A stretch of 64,000 bases of DNA, taken from contig SWDT01000118.1 in NCBI GenBank assembly GCA_009193035.1, positions 1 through 64,000 on the forward strand, in the 5' to 3' direction. The position numbers were made by a program, and so were the translations under genes. Shown here piece by piece: positions 23,201-33,004 of the stretch; position 1 is the first letter of the stretch, and each line of letters starts with the position of its first letter. The DNA comes from Halicephalobus mephisto (Eukaryota; Nematoda; Chromadorea; Rhabditida; Panagrolaimidae). The notes below the pieces were generated by a model. The model saw only the letters and a list, made by a program, of their open reading frames with translations, was not told the DNA's origin and did no database searches.

Positions 23201-23376
23201 CAAGAACCTGCCAAAAAGAAAGAATTGCTCACTGGAAGAAGGGTTGATTTGGCAGAAGAATTGAGTGAGTTTTGCGTTTGAGAAATTTGAATTATGTTGT
23301 TGTTTCAGAACAAGTCCGTTACATTCAGGAGAAATTAGAAGAGTTCATGATTAGGATTCATCATGAAAAGTCGTAA
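20251..23376 (+). CDS. eat-3: EAT-3/OPA1 mitochondrial inner-membrane dynamin GTPase
   Basis: Exons 20251-20354, 20410-20545, 20578-20800, 20858-20899 (optional), 20942-22563, 22607-23264 and 23309-23376 give 950 residues with the cassette. The family fuses mitochondrial inner membranes and shapes cristae. A basic N-terminus suits mitochondrial import. The inner-membrane anchor follows ([20 protein letters not shown]), aligning with the OPA1 segment, and then a coiled coil (residues about 195-250). GTPase motifs are intact: G1 GDQSAGKTS (about 281), G3 DLPG and G4 TKVD. The stalk and C-terminal GED end in [12 protein letters not shown], as in OPA1. The first donor is GTTTGT, weaker than the others, so the extreme N-terminus is the least certain part. 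It is the first gene of a same-strand block with eif-3.F and scp-1. Confidence 0.95.
20858..20899 (+). other. eat-3: 42-nt cassette exon candidate in eat-3
   Basis: Bounded by TTCTGCAG and a GTTTGT donor. It starts and ends in phase 1, so including or skipping it keeps the frame. It encodes 14 hydrophilic residues ([14 protein letters not shown]) between the membrane anchor and the coiled coil. That is the segment where OPA1 proteins are alternatively spliced and cleaved. Confidence 0.55.
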
Positions 23377-23631
23377 TTTGAATTAGATGCCAGTATTTTA
23401 GTGTATTTACTGCGTTCTGTACTCTTAGCCCGATCATAGTCGATGAGAAGCTTTTGCCTTCAACCCCGTGCGAGTCGAAAGTGATAATGCTGAATTAGTT
23501 TTGTATTTTAGGAATTATTTCAATGTATAAAATGAATGATTGAAGATGACGGGTGGATAATGGTTGTAGACCGTTTTTATATATGGATTTTGGTTTTTTG
23601 GAAGACTTTAACGTTGATTTTAGACTACGAG

Positions 23632-24600
23632 ATGGCTTCCCAAATAACGGTCAAAATTCATCCATTGGTTTTGATGACAATGGTGGATTCTTATGAGCGT
23701 CGTTCTCGTAAAGCTGGAGCGAAAGATCAGGCTCTTGGAACTCTTCTAGGATTCTATGAGAAGAACGCTATTCAAGTTACTGATTGTTATGCTATACCTT
23801 TCCGTGTTTCAACTTCAGGAATGCCTGAAATTGATGATGCTTTTAATAAGGAAATGTATGCTGCTGCTAGAAGGACAACACCATCAGAACAAATTGTTGG
23901 ATGGTTTTACACTGTTTCTGATCTTCCAAATATTTGTGAACAATTTCACATTTATTATTCTCATGTTGTTAATGCTGTGAATGTTCGTCGTGATCAACCT
24001 CCAATTGTTTTGCTTACTTTGGATGTTAATTTTTCTGAAGCATCGAAGGGAACACTTCCTGTTAGAGCATTTATGCGGTGAGAATTTTAAAAATATAATT
24101 GATATATGGGTTTTTTGTGTTTTTAGCTCTGAATGCGGTATTCCGAAAGTTAGTAATCATGCGAAGATTTTTCAACCTCTTCGTGTTGAATTGGATGGAT
24201 TTCCTGGTGAAAACGTAGCTTTGGATTTGATTATGAAAGGACTTGATTCAAAGAATCGTGAAACTTCGCTTGATGTTGGATTGAATCCAATTGCTAATAG
24301 TGTTGATCAGATTATTGATTGGCTTGAACGTCATTTGAAGTATGTTGATGAGATTTTGGCTTCTGATGAATCTGCAGCTGATCCTGTTATTGGAAGAAAG
24401 TTGATGGAGGTTGTCAATACTGCTTCTACTCTTCTTCCTCAAGATAAGAGAGAAAATTTGACTATGAATAGTTTGAGAGTAAGTCTGGGGATTTTTGTGA
24501 AAAGTAATGATTTATATTGCAGGATTACATGATGATTTCGTATCTTTCGAATTTGACCAAGACTCAACTCGCTGTGGAAGAGCGCATGATCAAAAACTGA
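23632..24600 (+). CDS. eif-3.F: Translation initiation factor 3 subunit F
   Basis: Exons 23632-24077, 24127-24478 and 24523-24600 encode 291 residues, the usual family length. This is an MPN-domain protein: VKIHPLVLMTMVDSYERR at the N-terminus, then GTLLGFYEKNAIQVTDCYAI and VGWFYTVSD. The catalytic JAMM histidines of deubiquitinases are absent, as expected for eIF3F. The C-terminal part (DYMMISYLSNLTKTQL) matches the conserved helix of the family. It acts in the eIF3 complex during 43S assembly. A candidate leader acceptor (GATTTTAG, ending 23621) precedes the ATG by 10 nt, and the gap to eat-3 is 255 bp. Both fit a downstream operon gene. An ATG further up (23536) in the same frame would add a hydrophobic stretch and is rejected. 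Confidence 0.95.
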
Positions 24601-24778
24601 TGAAGAAAACTATTGTTTTTGTTGTTTGATTGTCGGTGATGCACGTTGTTGGTGTTTTACTGATTAATTTATGAAAGTATTGTTGGGTTTTTGAGTTTAC
24701 TAACACGGCGTTTTGAATCGCCTTTTTATCGATTTTTTAGTTTTTATTGATTAATTTGAGAAATCAGAATATGATGAA

Positions 24779-27700
24779 ATGAATCGATTGAGAGTAGAGA
24801 AGAAACTTCATTCACTCCATGAGAGGATTTCTAGAGCGTATTATGATTATGGAAGACTATGTGCTGCTCATCCTGTATCTTGTTTGACGATATGTATCCT
24901 GTCGATGGTTGTTCTGTCTTATCCGGCTTTGGCGAGAGTTAAATTGCCGTTATCTAGTCCGATGGATGTTTATTGGACTCAGAAGAGACAGATAGAATTG
25001 ATGAGGAATGATTCGGATACTCCGGAATGGTTGTTGTTGGAACCGGCTGTTTATTTTCAACAGATTATTTTTAAATCTTCTGTAGATCCTTGGGAAAATG
25101 AGAATGCTACTTTATCTCCTGTGATGGCAGTTAAAGGATCTTTATCTAGAAGTTTTCATATTGTGGATTATATGAATTCGGTGAATGGATATGAAGATGT
25201 ATGTTTTCAAGTTAAAGCTAAACCAAATTCGCAATTTCTTCCACAACAAGATTGTCTTCTACTTTCGCCTTCTTTGTTTTGGAAAAAAGATAAAATGATG
25301 TTTTTGGAAGATGAAAATGTAATTGAAACTATTTTTACTCCATCTTGTTTGGCAACAATGTGTCCGAGGGATATCCTACTTGGAGCTCCGACGAGATTAA
25401 CGGGAATTAAACAAAGTTATCAAACTAATAGACATAGAAGTATTGAATATGCGATTACTGTAGTTCAATCGAAATTTGATATTGGATTAAGAAAATTGTT
25501 AATAGAGAAATTGACGAAGGAATTTGAATTAGAAAAATCATCAGCATCGGATGAATCTATTTTTGTTCATGTTTTTTATAGACCAAGAAAGTATTTTACA
25601 GATTATTTTCCATTGTTTGCAGGATATTTTCTTTGTATGGTGAGTTTTTTGGAGAATTAAGTTATTTTCATTGGGTTGTTTTGGTAGAAGAATATTTGTG
25701 TTTAGAGTAAGGTTAATTTGGATGAGGAAATTTGGAAATAATTTAGGTTTCGACACGAATGTTTTTATATGGAAATGTTCGTGTTTAGAGTAAGGTTACT
25801 TTGGATAGGGAAATTTGAAAATAATTTAGGTTTCGACACGAATGTTTTTATATGAATGTATTCGTTGTAAGAAAGAATTGTTTTGGATAAAAGTATTCAA
25901 ATGAAACCTAGGTTTCAATACGAATGTTTTTATATGAAAGTATTCGTTTTGAGACTAAGATAGTTTTGAATCGAGAAATTCAAATTAAATCTAGGTTTCG
26001 ACATGAATGTTTTTGTTTATTGAAACAATTGTCTAAAGATGCAAATTTTGGCTGAAATTAATGTTGAACTCCTTTTTAGACTTACTTTTATTACACTGTT
26101 AGTAAATTTGAAATGGTGAAATCCAAGTGGGGTTTGGCTTTTGCAGCTTTCAATACTGTATTTTGGACTTTGGCCATGACTTCTGGAATCTGTGCTCATT
26201 TTGATTTGACTCCAACCCTCTTTGGAGCGGGTCTCTATCCTTATTTGGCTATGATTATTGGGCTTGAGAATATCCTGTGTATCACTAGAGCTGTGGTTTA
26301 TACAACTCCGTCGATGGATGTGGCTTCTAGACTTTCACATGGATTATCTCATGAAGGTTACAGTATTACTAAGTTTTTTATGGCTGAAATGGGATTTTTG
26401 GGATTTGCATGGTTGACATTTGTTCCGGAAATTCAAGAATTTTGTACTTTTGCATTTATTGCTCTAGTGGTGGATTTTTATATGCAATTATTTTTCTATA
26501 TTCCGTGTCTTTTGTTTGATCTGGCGAGATTAGGTCCGGAAGAAAAACAAAAATTCAGTCATATGTTGTTCACTTCTGACATTAGGAAATTGAAGAATTA
26601 TCCAATGCCTAGATGTCCGGCGAGGATTATTTTTCCAAGAATGTTTGAAAAAAAACAAAAACTTTGGAAAACGGCTTCAGAAGCGAATTTAATAACGTCG
26701 GAAGGAAATCAAAAAATTCATAGGTTTAGTTTAATTTAAATAAATTTGTTAATTTTTTTATTTTAGAAGAACGCATTCGACGGATAAAACAGCAGAAATT
26801 AGAAAACAAGACACTCCGATATCTTATCGCCTTAGGGTTCTTTATTTTTGGACAAGAACTCGATTTGTTCAAAGACTGGTTATGTTGTCTTTTACTTTGT
26901 GGGTACTGTGGCTGGCTTTTGTTGTCCATAAGTGGAAACTTTTGGATAAAATTTATCTTAATCCTGGAAATATGACGGATTTGGTAGATGGATTTGGAGT
27001 ATCTCATCATATTTTGGATACAGCTCCTCTTCAGTGGGTCCAATGGCAAAGACAAACGTTCAAATGGTGGCCTGCAGTTTTTGGGGAGTATAATTTGTCA
27101 CTATCAGGTCATTATGTGACTTTTTTGCCTCCAATTGTTTTAAATGGAAAAATACCGCCAAATGATTGGAGTTTACAGTCAATTTCGAAGAGTACTGTAA
27201 ATAGGATTTCAGAAGATCAAGGAATAGAAGTTGGGAAAGAACCAGAATTACAGTAAGTATTGGTTTTTAAATAATTATATTTTTTATAAAAAATAAAAAT
27301 TTAAAAAATTATTTATTTTTAAAATTTAGAATTTTTTTGAAAAAAATTAATTTTAAATTTAAGAAAAATTAAGTTTTTTATATAGAAATTAAAAAAAAAT
27401 ATATTTTGTAATTTCTTAAATTATGTTTTTGTTTAAAAATTGTACTTTTTCAGATCTCGGATAACCTTTTTGGAAAGACAAATGACAGCTTTACTTGTTA
27501 CTTCTATGTTTTTGCCCTTTTGTTTTGTGGTGGCTTTTATATCTTATATCTTCTTCTGGGACAGATGGAGACAATATAGGGCATCTTTGAGAAAAACAGA
27601 AAACATTGATCCTCCGAAAACCCTATCTCAGAAGTGCTTCGTCGAATTGACTCCGCTTTTGTTTTCTTCTCATGACATTATAGTCGAATGTGTGGCGGTT

Positions 27701-29458
27701 CAGTTGCCGTCGACGATTGTCTTGACTAGTCTTGATGGAAGGGTGTACAGTTGTGGAAGTTACAACGGAGAAACCAAGAAACAGATTGCTAGATGGAAGT
27801 CGTCATCGTCTACGGTAGAAAAAGGAGATGGATTGAGGAATAGAACGAGAACGTTGACGAATCAGGATTGCAGTAATCAGGAAAAAAAAGAATTGGAAGC
27901 AAGAACAAGATCAACGACAATTAATGAAGGAAGTGGATTGGATGTACTTGCTGGTGACGTCAGAGCTCAGATTTGGTGTCTTACTGTCAAGTAAGTTTAA
28001 TTTTTTTGAGTTTTTATAAAAACGAATTTTTAAAATCATAAGTATTAAGATGGAAAATAGAAGTATAATAATAATCCTTGAATAAGATAAAATAACAATC
28101 ATAACTCCCACACAAGAAACCGAGAGTCTCATTCCTGTTTTACAGTACTCCACACTTCCTGATATTCCGGCTACCGCTTTAGTTTACTCTTTTTTATTTA
28201 GTTTTCTGTCTCAACAATATCTATAGTATCTCTTAGATTCCAGTAGAAGATTCTGAAATTTTCTAAAATTCCATAGAAACTTGAAATTTTCCAGAATTTC
28301 ATTTCAATTTTTAGGATTTTCTAAAATTTATTCAAACTCTAGAATTTAAAAAGTCCAAATTATAGTAATTTTGCAATAATACTTATTTTCGTTCATTGTA
28401 ATCTTCAGATTTTTTGTGTTGAAACCTAAATTTTAAACAAAAATAGTTTTTTTGATCTTTGGATTTTCAAGAATGTTTATAAATCGATTTTTAGACAGAA
28501 CATTATCCTTCTTGGTTGTGCTGATGGCTCTGTTGAAGTTGGAAATGTTCTCTATAGCAGGATTATTGCTAGATATGAAGATCCGGCTCAAACTAAATCC
28601 GGTGTCCTTCATGTCAAGTTGAGATCCAACAGAATGATCATTGGACGTCTTAATGGAGTGATTGAAATTGTTGAATTGATTTTTAGTGAGAATGTAAGTT
28701 GGTTTTTTAAACATGAAAATAATTTTAATTGTTTAGCAAGAGGCTCTAGTGAGATTCAATGCTCTTTCAATTGTTAAAGCTCATCAACGACCGATTACTG
28801 CCATTGAAATTGCTGGGTTGTATTTATTTTCATCTAGTTATGATATGTTGATCAAGATCTTCGATATCAGGACGATGAAAGTCCTTCACACTTTGATCGA
28901 AGATGATTCGCCTGTTTTGGAATTGAAAGTTGATGAACAAGTCGATGTAAGAAGTATTTTATATATAAACTTTTAATAATTTTGTTTTAGGCTCCTCTTG
29001 TTCTCTATAATCGATATGAATCGGGATTGATCTGTTGTTGGGATGTTGAATCTGGGGAACTTCTTCGTTCTCTGAATGATCTTCAGAAGAATAGAGTTAC
29101 GAAGGGAAAACTCGGGATCACTTCTGCTTTCTTGATTGCTTTCTCTCGAGATGGACAACTATTTGTCTGGGATAAGTTTTCAAGAGACTTTCTTATTAGA
29201 TTAGTGGCCAATGAGCCAGAAAAATCCTTCGATGAAACCCCTGGACAGGTACTTGTTGTCGATGGGACTGTGATTGCTACTTCTCTTGGGTGCTTTGTTC
29301 AGATCTGGGATCTATCCTTGAGGGCTCTAATTAGACAGATCCAGTTGCCGAATTCCATTGAGGAACTTCATTTACTGGATGGAAGAGGAGTTCTTTGTGT
29401 GGCTTCGAATACAGTATACAGGATTGATGTTCCTGTTTCTGGAGGGAAAAAACTGTGA
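24779..29458 (+). CDS. scp-1: SCAP homologue, SREBP cleavage-activating protein
   Basis: Exons 24779-25639, 26080-26723, 26767-27252, 27454-27990, 28495-28693, 28737-28946 and 28991-29458 encode 1134 residues. Residues about 30-50 are the first membrane span. The sterol-sensing domain covers about 280-430 and contains MVKSKWGLAF, LTPTLFGAGLYPYL and IGLENILCITRAVV, which align well with human SCAP. Further spans lie near 595 and 710. The C-terminal third holds WD repeats (WDVESG, VWDKFS, IWDLSL). The protein holds SREBP in the ER and escorts it to the Golgi when sterols or lipids are low. The human COPII-binding MELADL after span 6 is not seen here (LARLGPEEKQ instead). The ATG lies 178 bp after the eif-3.F stop, so the three genes may form an operon. 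Confidence 0.94.
25660..26020 (+). repeat. About 83-bp tandem repeat in scp-1 intron 1
   Basis: Landmark GGTTTCGACACGAATGTTTT recurs at about 25745, 25827, 25910 and 25994 with small changes. The array fills most of the 440-bp intron. Confidence 0.75.
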
Positions 29459-29829
29459 ACTGATCCTGGAGATGTTTTTTGGAGAAGATACAAATGAGAA
29501 AATTACCCTAGTCTTTTTTAAAATTGTGGTTTGTTAGTTTTTCGGGTAATTATAACGCTCAATATTGCCAGATATATCATTTAGCCTGATAAGTAGTGAA
29601 TTTATTAAATTTTAAGTTAACAAATAATAAACCTCGATCTAAAAGGTTGATTAAAATTAATTTTTTAAAATGTTATTAAATTTATTGTACTTTTATCGTC
29701 ATCTCTATCAACATCCCTAATGAAAAGAAGATGATATTGAATACTTTGAGATTACTGTATGCTGAACTTTAACATTTATTTTTTTAAGAATTCCACTAAA
29801 TCGAGAACTTAAATGATCTTTTATAAGAG

Positions 29830-30162
29830 TGTAGTAAAAAGGATGGAGTTCGATAAGATGTTGTGATTGGACGGAAAACTGTTGGTTCCTACTATTTAGC
29901 AATTAAGCTTGTTTATCTTAACATACGCATAAAACAAAGGAGAAAGGATCTTCGTTTGACCGAAGTCAAACTCGGACCAGTCTGAAGTTGGAATTTCTCA
30001 AAAGACTGACTCTCTAACACTTTAGTCTCACTTCACAGGCGTCGGCTGACTGGGCGGAGCTTTGGGCATCCTGTCTAGGCCGTTCCGGTTTAAGTCCGAT
30101 CTTCGTGCCTACAGGTATTTTGTCTAGGCCGTTCCAGTTTAACTCCGTTCTTTATGCCTACA
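29830..30162 (+). mobile_element. Probable solo LTR, family C copy 1
   Basis: The inverted termini TGTAG...CTACA are flanked by AGAG on both sides (29826-29829 and 30163-30166). It contains a direct repeat of GTCTAGGCCGTTCC. A diverged copy is at 34279-34584. The remaining spacer 29459-29829 and 30163-30427 shows nothing else. Confidence 0.55.
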
Positions 30163-30427
30163 AGAGTAACAGCATTGATGACGTCATTTGCGGTTTTGAA
30201 ATTTAATTAAAATCAAGTTTTTGAAACATTTATTTACTATTACATTAATTAACGACGTAATTACCAAGAAAATCAACACCGAGATTTATTTATAATTTAT
30301 AAACTTTTACAATAAAAGGAAATTTAACATCTTGAAAAAAGTACTTTCAAACCAAATATTAATTGAATGAAACTAGATTGTAAAACATTGAAATGAAAAA
30401 ATTAATCATTTTTAAACAATTTTATTT

Positions 30428-31493
30428 TTACATTAGTCGATTGTGGACGTTTAATGGCAAATTTTCAAAAGGTGAATTGGAAGTTTTTTGTTGCTTTTGT
30501 TTTTTCAATTTAAGATATCCGCATTTGTTCAGTAAAAATAATATTATGATAATGATGACTATCCAGAAGACTGTTCCATAGATAAATCCATTAATTATTC
30601 CTTTAATTTCTCCTTTATTGTAAACGCCACTGTGCTTTTCTGCAAAACCCCAAAATTCTTCCATTTTGTTTTCTGAGAAAAGTTTTTGGATTAAAGCAAA
30701 GCTGAATTTTATGAATTATGTTAATTTTAAAATTTTAAAGATTTACTCGACTTTTTGAAGATCAAACAACAGTGTTTTATTCTCACACAGACAAAGGTTG
30801 GTGTTTTGGGTGCTGGACGAGTTGTGTTCTGTGTTCCCTAGTGAACCTAAATTAAATGTTAAATTGTCACACTACTGTAAAAAGGAAAAGTTGATTTTTT
30901 ACGAAATAGCGTCCCCAAAATCCCCGATAACCTTCTCGAAGTTCCTAAGATCATATTTTTAGATAATGATTTCGAAATCACATTTTTATAAATACAGTTG
31001 AATCTCGATATAAGGCACCCTCAAGGGACCGGACAAATCCTGCTTTTTATCGAGGATCGAATATGACTAAAATTCCATAAAATCGTGTCTTATAGCCTGG
31101 GATGTCTTATATCGAGGATTGAATATGACTAAAATTCCTTAAAATCGTGTCTTATAGCCTAGGGCATCTTATGTTGAGGGTGCGTAATAGAGAGGCGTAC
31201 TGAAACCGTGCCTTATAGCCTGAGTGCGTTATATCGAGATTCCACTGTATTACGAAAAAATTTTGTTACAAAATTACCTCGATGCAAATTTCAAAAAATA
31301 TAAATTTCAGATTTTGATTATAAAACCCTCTACTAAATTCTGGAACATTTTAAAAATCTATAACATTTCAGAAGCTTTCAACATTATTATATTTTGGAAA
31401 CTTTTACAAAATTCAAAATTCATAAAAATTCAAAATTTCAAAGAAAAAACCTGAAGCAATCATGGTGACAATCAGAATCTGGAACGGAAGCAT
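30428..31493 (-). CDS. Small type I single-pass membrane protein
   Basis: Exons 31493-31451, 30846-30747 and 30701-30428 are phase-consistent (1, 2) and encode 138 residues. A signal peptide (MLPFQILIVTMIASG) precedes a short Ser/Thr/Asn-rich lumenal part with CLCENKT. The transmembrane span is at about residues 87-108 (FWIVIIIIILFLL), followed by a basic cytosolic tail (YLKLKKQKQQK). AATAAA lies 5 nt after the stop. Intron 1 (604 bp) carries a MITE and intron 2 is 45 bp. The family is not recognised. The model rests on splice phase, signal peptide and membrane span rather than homology, so the first exon is less certain than the last. Confidence 0.6.
30993..31249. mobile_element. MITE, TACAGT...ACTGTA family
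   Basis: Termini TACAGTTGAATCTCGATATA and its reverse complement ending CCACTGTA. The internal sequence partly repeats (TCGAATATGACTAAAATTCC twice). Closely related to 45644-45856. It lies inside intron 1 of the small membrane-protein gene. Confidence 0.82.
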
Positions 31494-31722
31494 AGTTGTA
31501 GAGAATTATTTCGCAACGTCCTCTGGAAAAACTTTGATTAATATGAGCCCAACCGTTGTCAACAACAGGTACACAACCAGATTATCTTATCATATATTGC
31601 TAAATTATATCGAAGCTAATCAATAAATAATGAATCAAAGATTTTGAAAAAAATGATTGTATATCGCTTCATCTCTAAATTTAAATTTAAAATATGAGTT
31701 GATGTTTTTTGTTCAAAAATTA

Positions 31723-32159
31723 TTTATCTAATAATGAATAAGAAAGGAAAAGATTATAATACAGGTAATCGAAATGCGAGAAGCACTGGAAGGACCATGT
31801 GTTGTTGGGATGTCTGAGGATGTCATGGCAGTTGAACTGGGTTCTTGTTCCGAAATTCCTGAGGTACTGGAAGGGCTTTCTGTTGTTACAGTATTAGCTG
31901 AATAGATGGAGGTAGCACACAGCTAAAATATGATTCACGAAGCGTCTTAGATTACAATGCTCCTCACGGTTTTCAGGTCGGGGACAGGTCTGTATGGTTC
32001 TGATCTGTTTGCCAGAGCGTCCAAAGTACAGGGACTTGCGCAGTTGGTGATATCTCCAGTGACCTCTGCCATATCCTCATCCAGAGGGAAGTACATGAAC
32101 TTCAAAGAACTAGTCATTAAAAAGTAACCAATCCCCCAATCCAGACAAATCAAGTACTA
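31723..32159 (-). repeat. Inverted-repeat arm 1 of the acid phosphatase locus
   Basis: About 437 bp, roughly 97 percent identical in reverse complement to 35748-36183. The identity covers the end of intron 2, exons 3 and 4 and the stop codon, and fades just outside. The arms are 3.6 kb apart and enclose the promoter and exons 1-2. Confidence 0.88.
31728..32099 (-). pseudogene. Detached, intact copy of acid phosphatase exons 3 and 4
   Basis: Exon 3' is 32099-31968 (132 nt) and exon 4' is 31922-31728 (195 nt), with the same splice sites as the gene copy. The reading frame is open throughout: YFPLDEDMAEVTGDITNCAS, then PCTLDALANRSEPYRPVPD, then a conserved Cys, a Ser/Thr-rich stretch and a hydrophobic tail. 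No exons 1-2 lie upstream on this strand in the present orientation, so as drawn it is an orphan 3' end. It differs from the gene copy by one extra base in exon 3' and at least two substitutions in exon 4'. Confidence 0.85.
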
Positions 32160-33004
32160 GTTATAATGAAAGTAGTGTCTAAAATGTATCAAATAGCTAT
32201 GCCAAAAATCACCAAAAAGGTATTAATCCCTCCACTGAGACTGTTTCATTTATTTCCCGATTCAAAGGTTAATCACTAATTCTCTAAAAAAACGTTTGAA
32301 CCAACAGAAAAATCTCTTGATTGTTTGTTTTACTCATTGTACAAACGAATAAATAATACATTCAAAAATTGCTGAAAATTTTGAGTAGATTAGAAACTAC
32401 GTCTAAACGGATGCGAATAGATTATTTTTTCTTTTTCAGCCTTTTTTCAACGAACTGATTTTACCCATATGTACTTACTTCATGCATGATGTCAATAAAT
32501 CAGAAATCATCGTTTCTAAGATTGCAGATTGTGTCGATCACTTAATGAAGATTACCACTCCTTCGTAGATTTCCTGATTATTTTTCTCTTTCATTTTTCC
32601 ACTCTTATTAGACATGATGTTAAGCTTCTTTTACGGATTATTGACATCGATTATATATGTATATGTATTTGAGGCATTTTCATTGCCTTTTCTCTGTGAC
32701 TTCCTCAATGGCTGCAAGTTTAGTAACTGTCCGATCAATTTACTGCAACTGCTATTTTTGACAACTACAAGTGTCTCGAATAGTGATTGAGAGGGAGGGT
32801 TTCCTGACTTTTCTAGACACTATCCTTATGGGTATTGAATGGATAGTGACTAGAAGAGTTCTGTAATCCTCTCTTCAAGTCATTGTTAAAGCGAAGACAG
32901 GATGACTTGGATAGTAACTGAACAATCGTCAAAATTAGTCACCATTCATTATTGTTATCATAGTTGTTATTTTGTAATAGTGGTTAAATTAATTTTTCTA
33001 GATA
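32160..33004. other. Spacer and promoter of the acid phosphatase gene
   Basis: No ORF is supported. At 32790-32900 there is a fragment of the GGATAGTGACT repeat family also found at 42680-43260 and 55300-55760. A leader-like acceptor (TTTTTCTAG) ends 3 nt before the ATG at 33005. Confidence 0.5.

Noticed and set aside
23536..23631. Upstream in-frame ATG of eif-3.F
   Set aside because: It would add a hydrophobic stretch absent from eIF3F, and a leader acceptor lies between it and the conserved start.
30673..30681. Trans-splice acceptor TTTTCTCAG giving a short protein starting at ATG 30664
   Set aside because: A longer three-exon model through the acceptor at 30702 keeps phase and adds a signal peptide, so the AG here is probably not used.
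31224..31454. ORF beginning MRYIEIPLY, also at 45831-46085
   Set aside because: The shared start is the right end of the TACAGT...ACTGTA MITE; the remainder is AT-rich intron or spacer.
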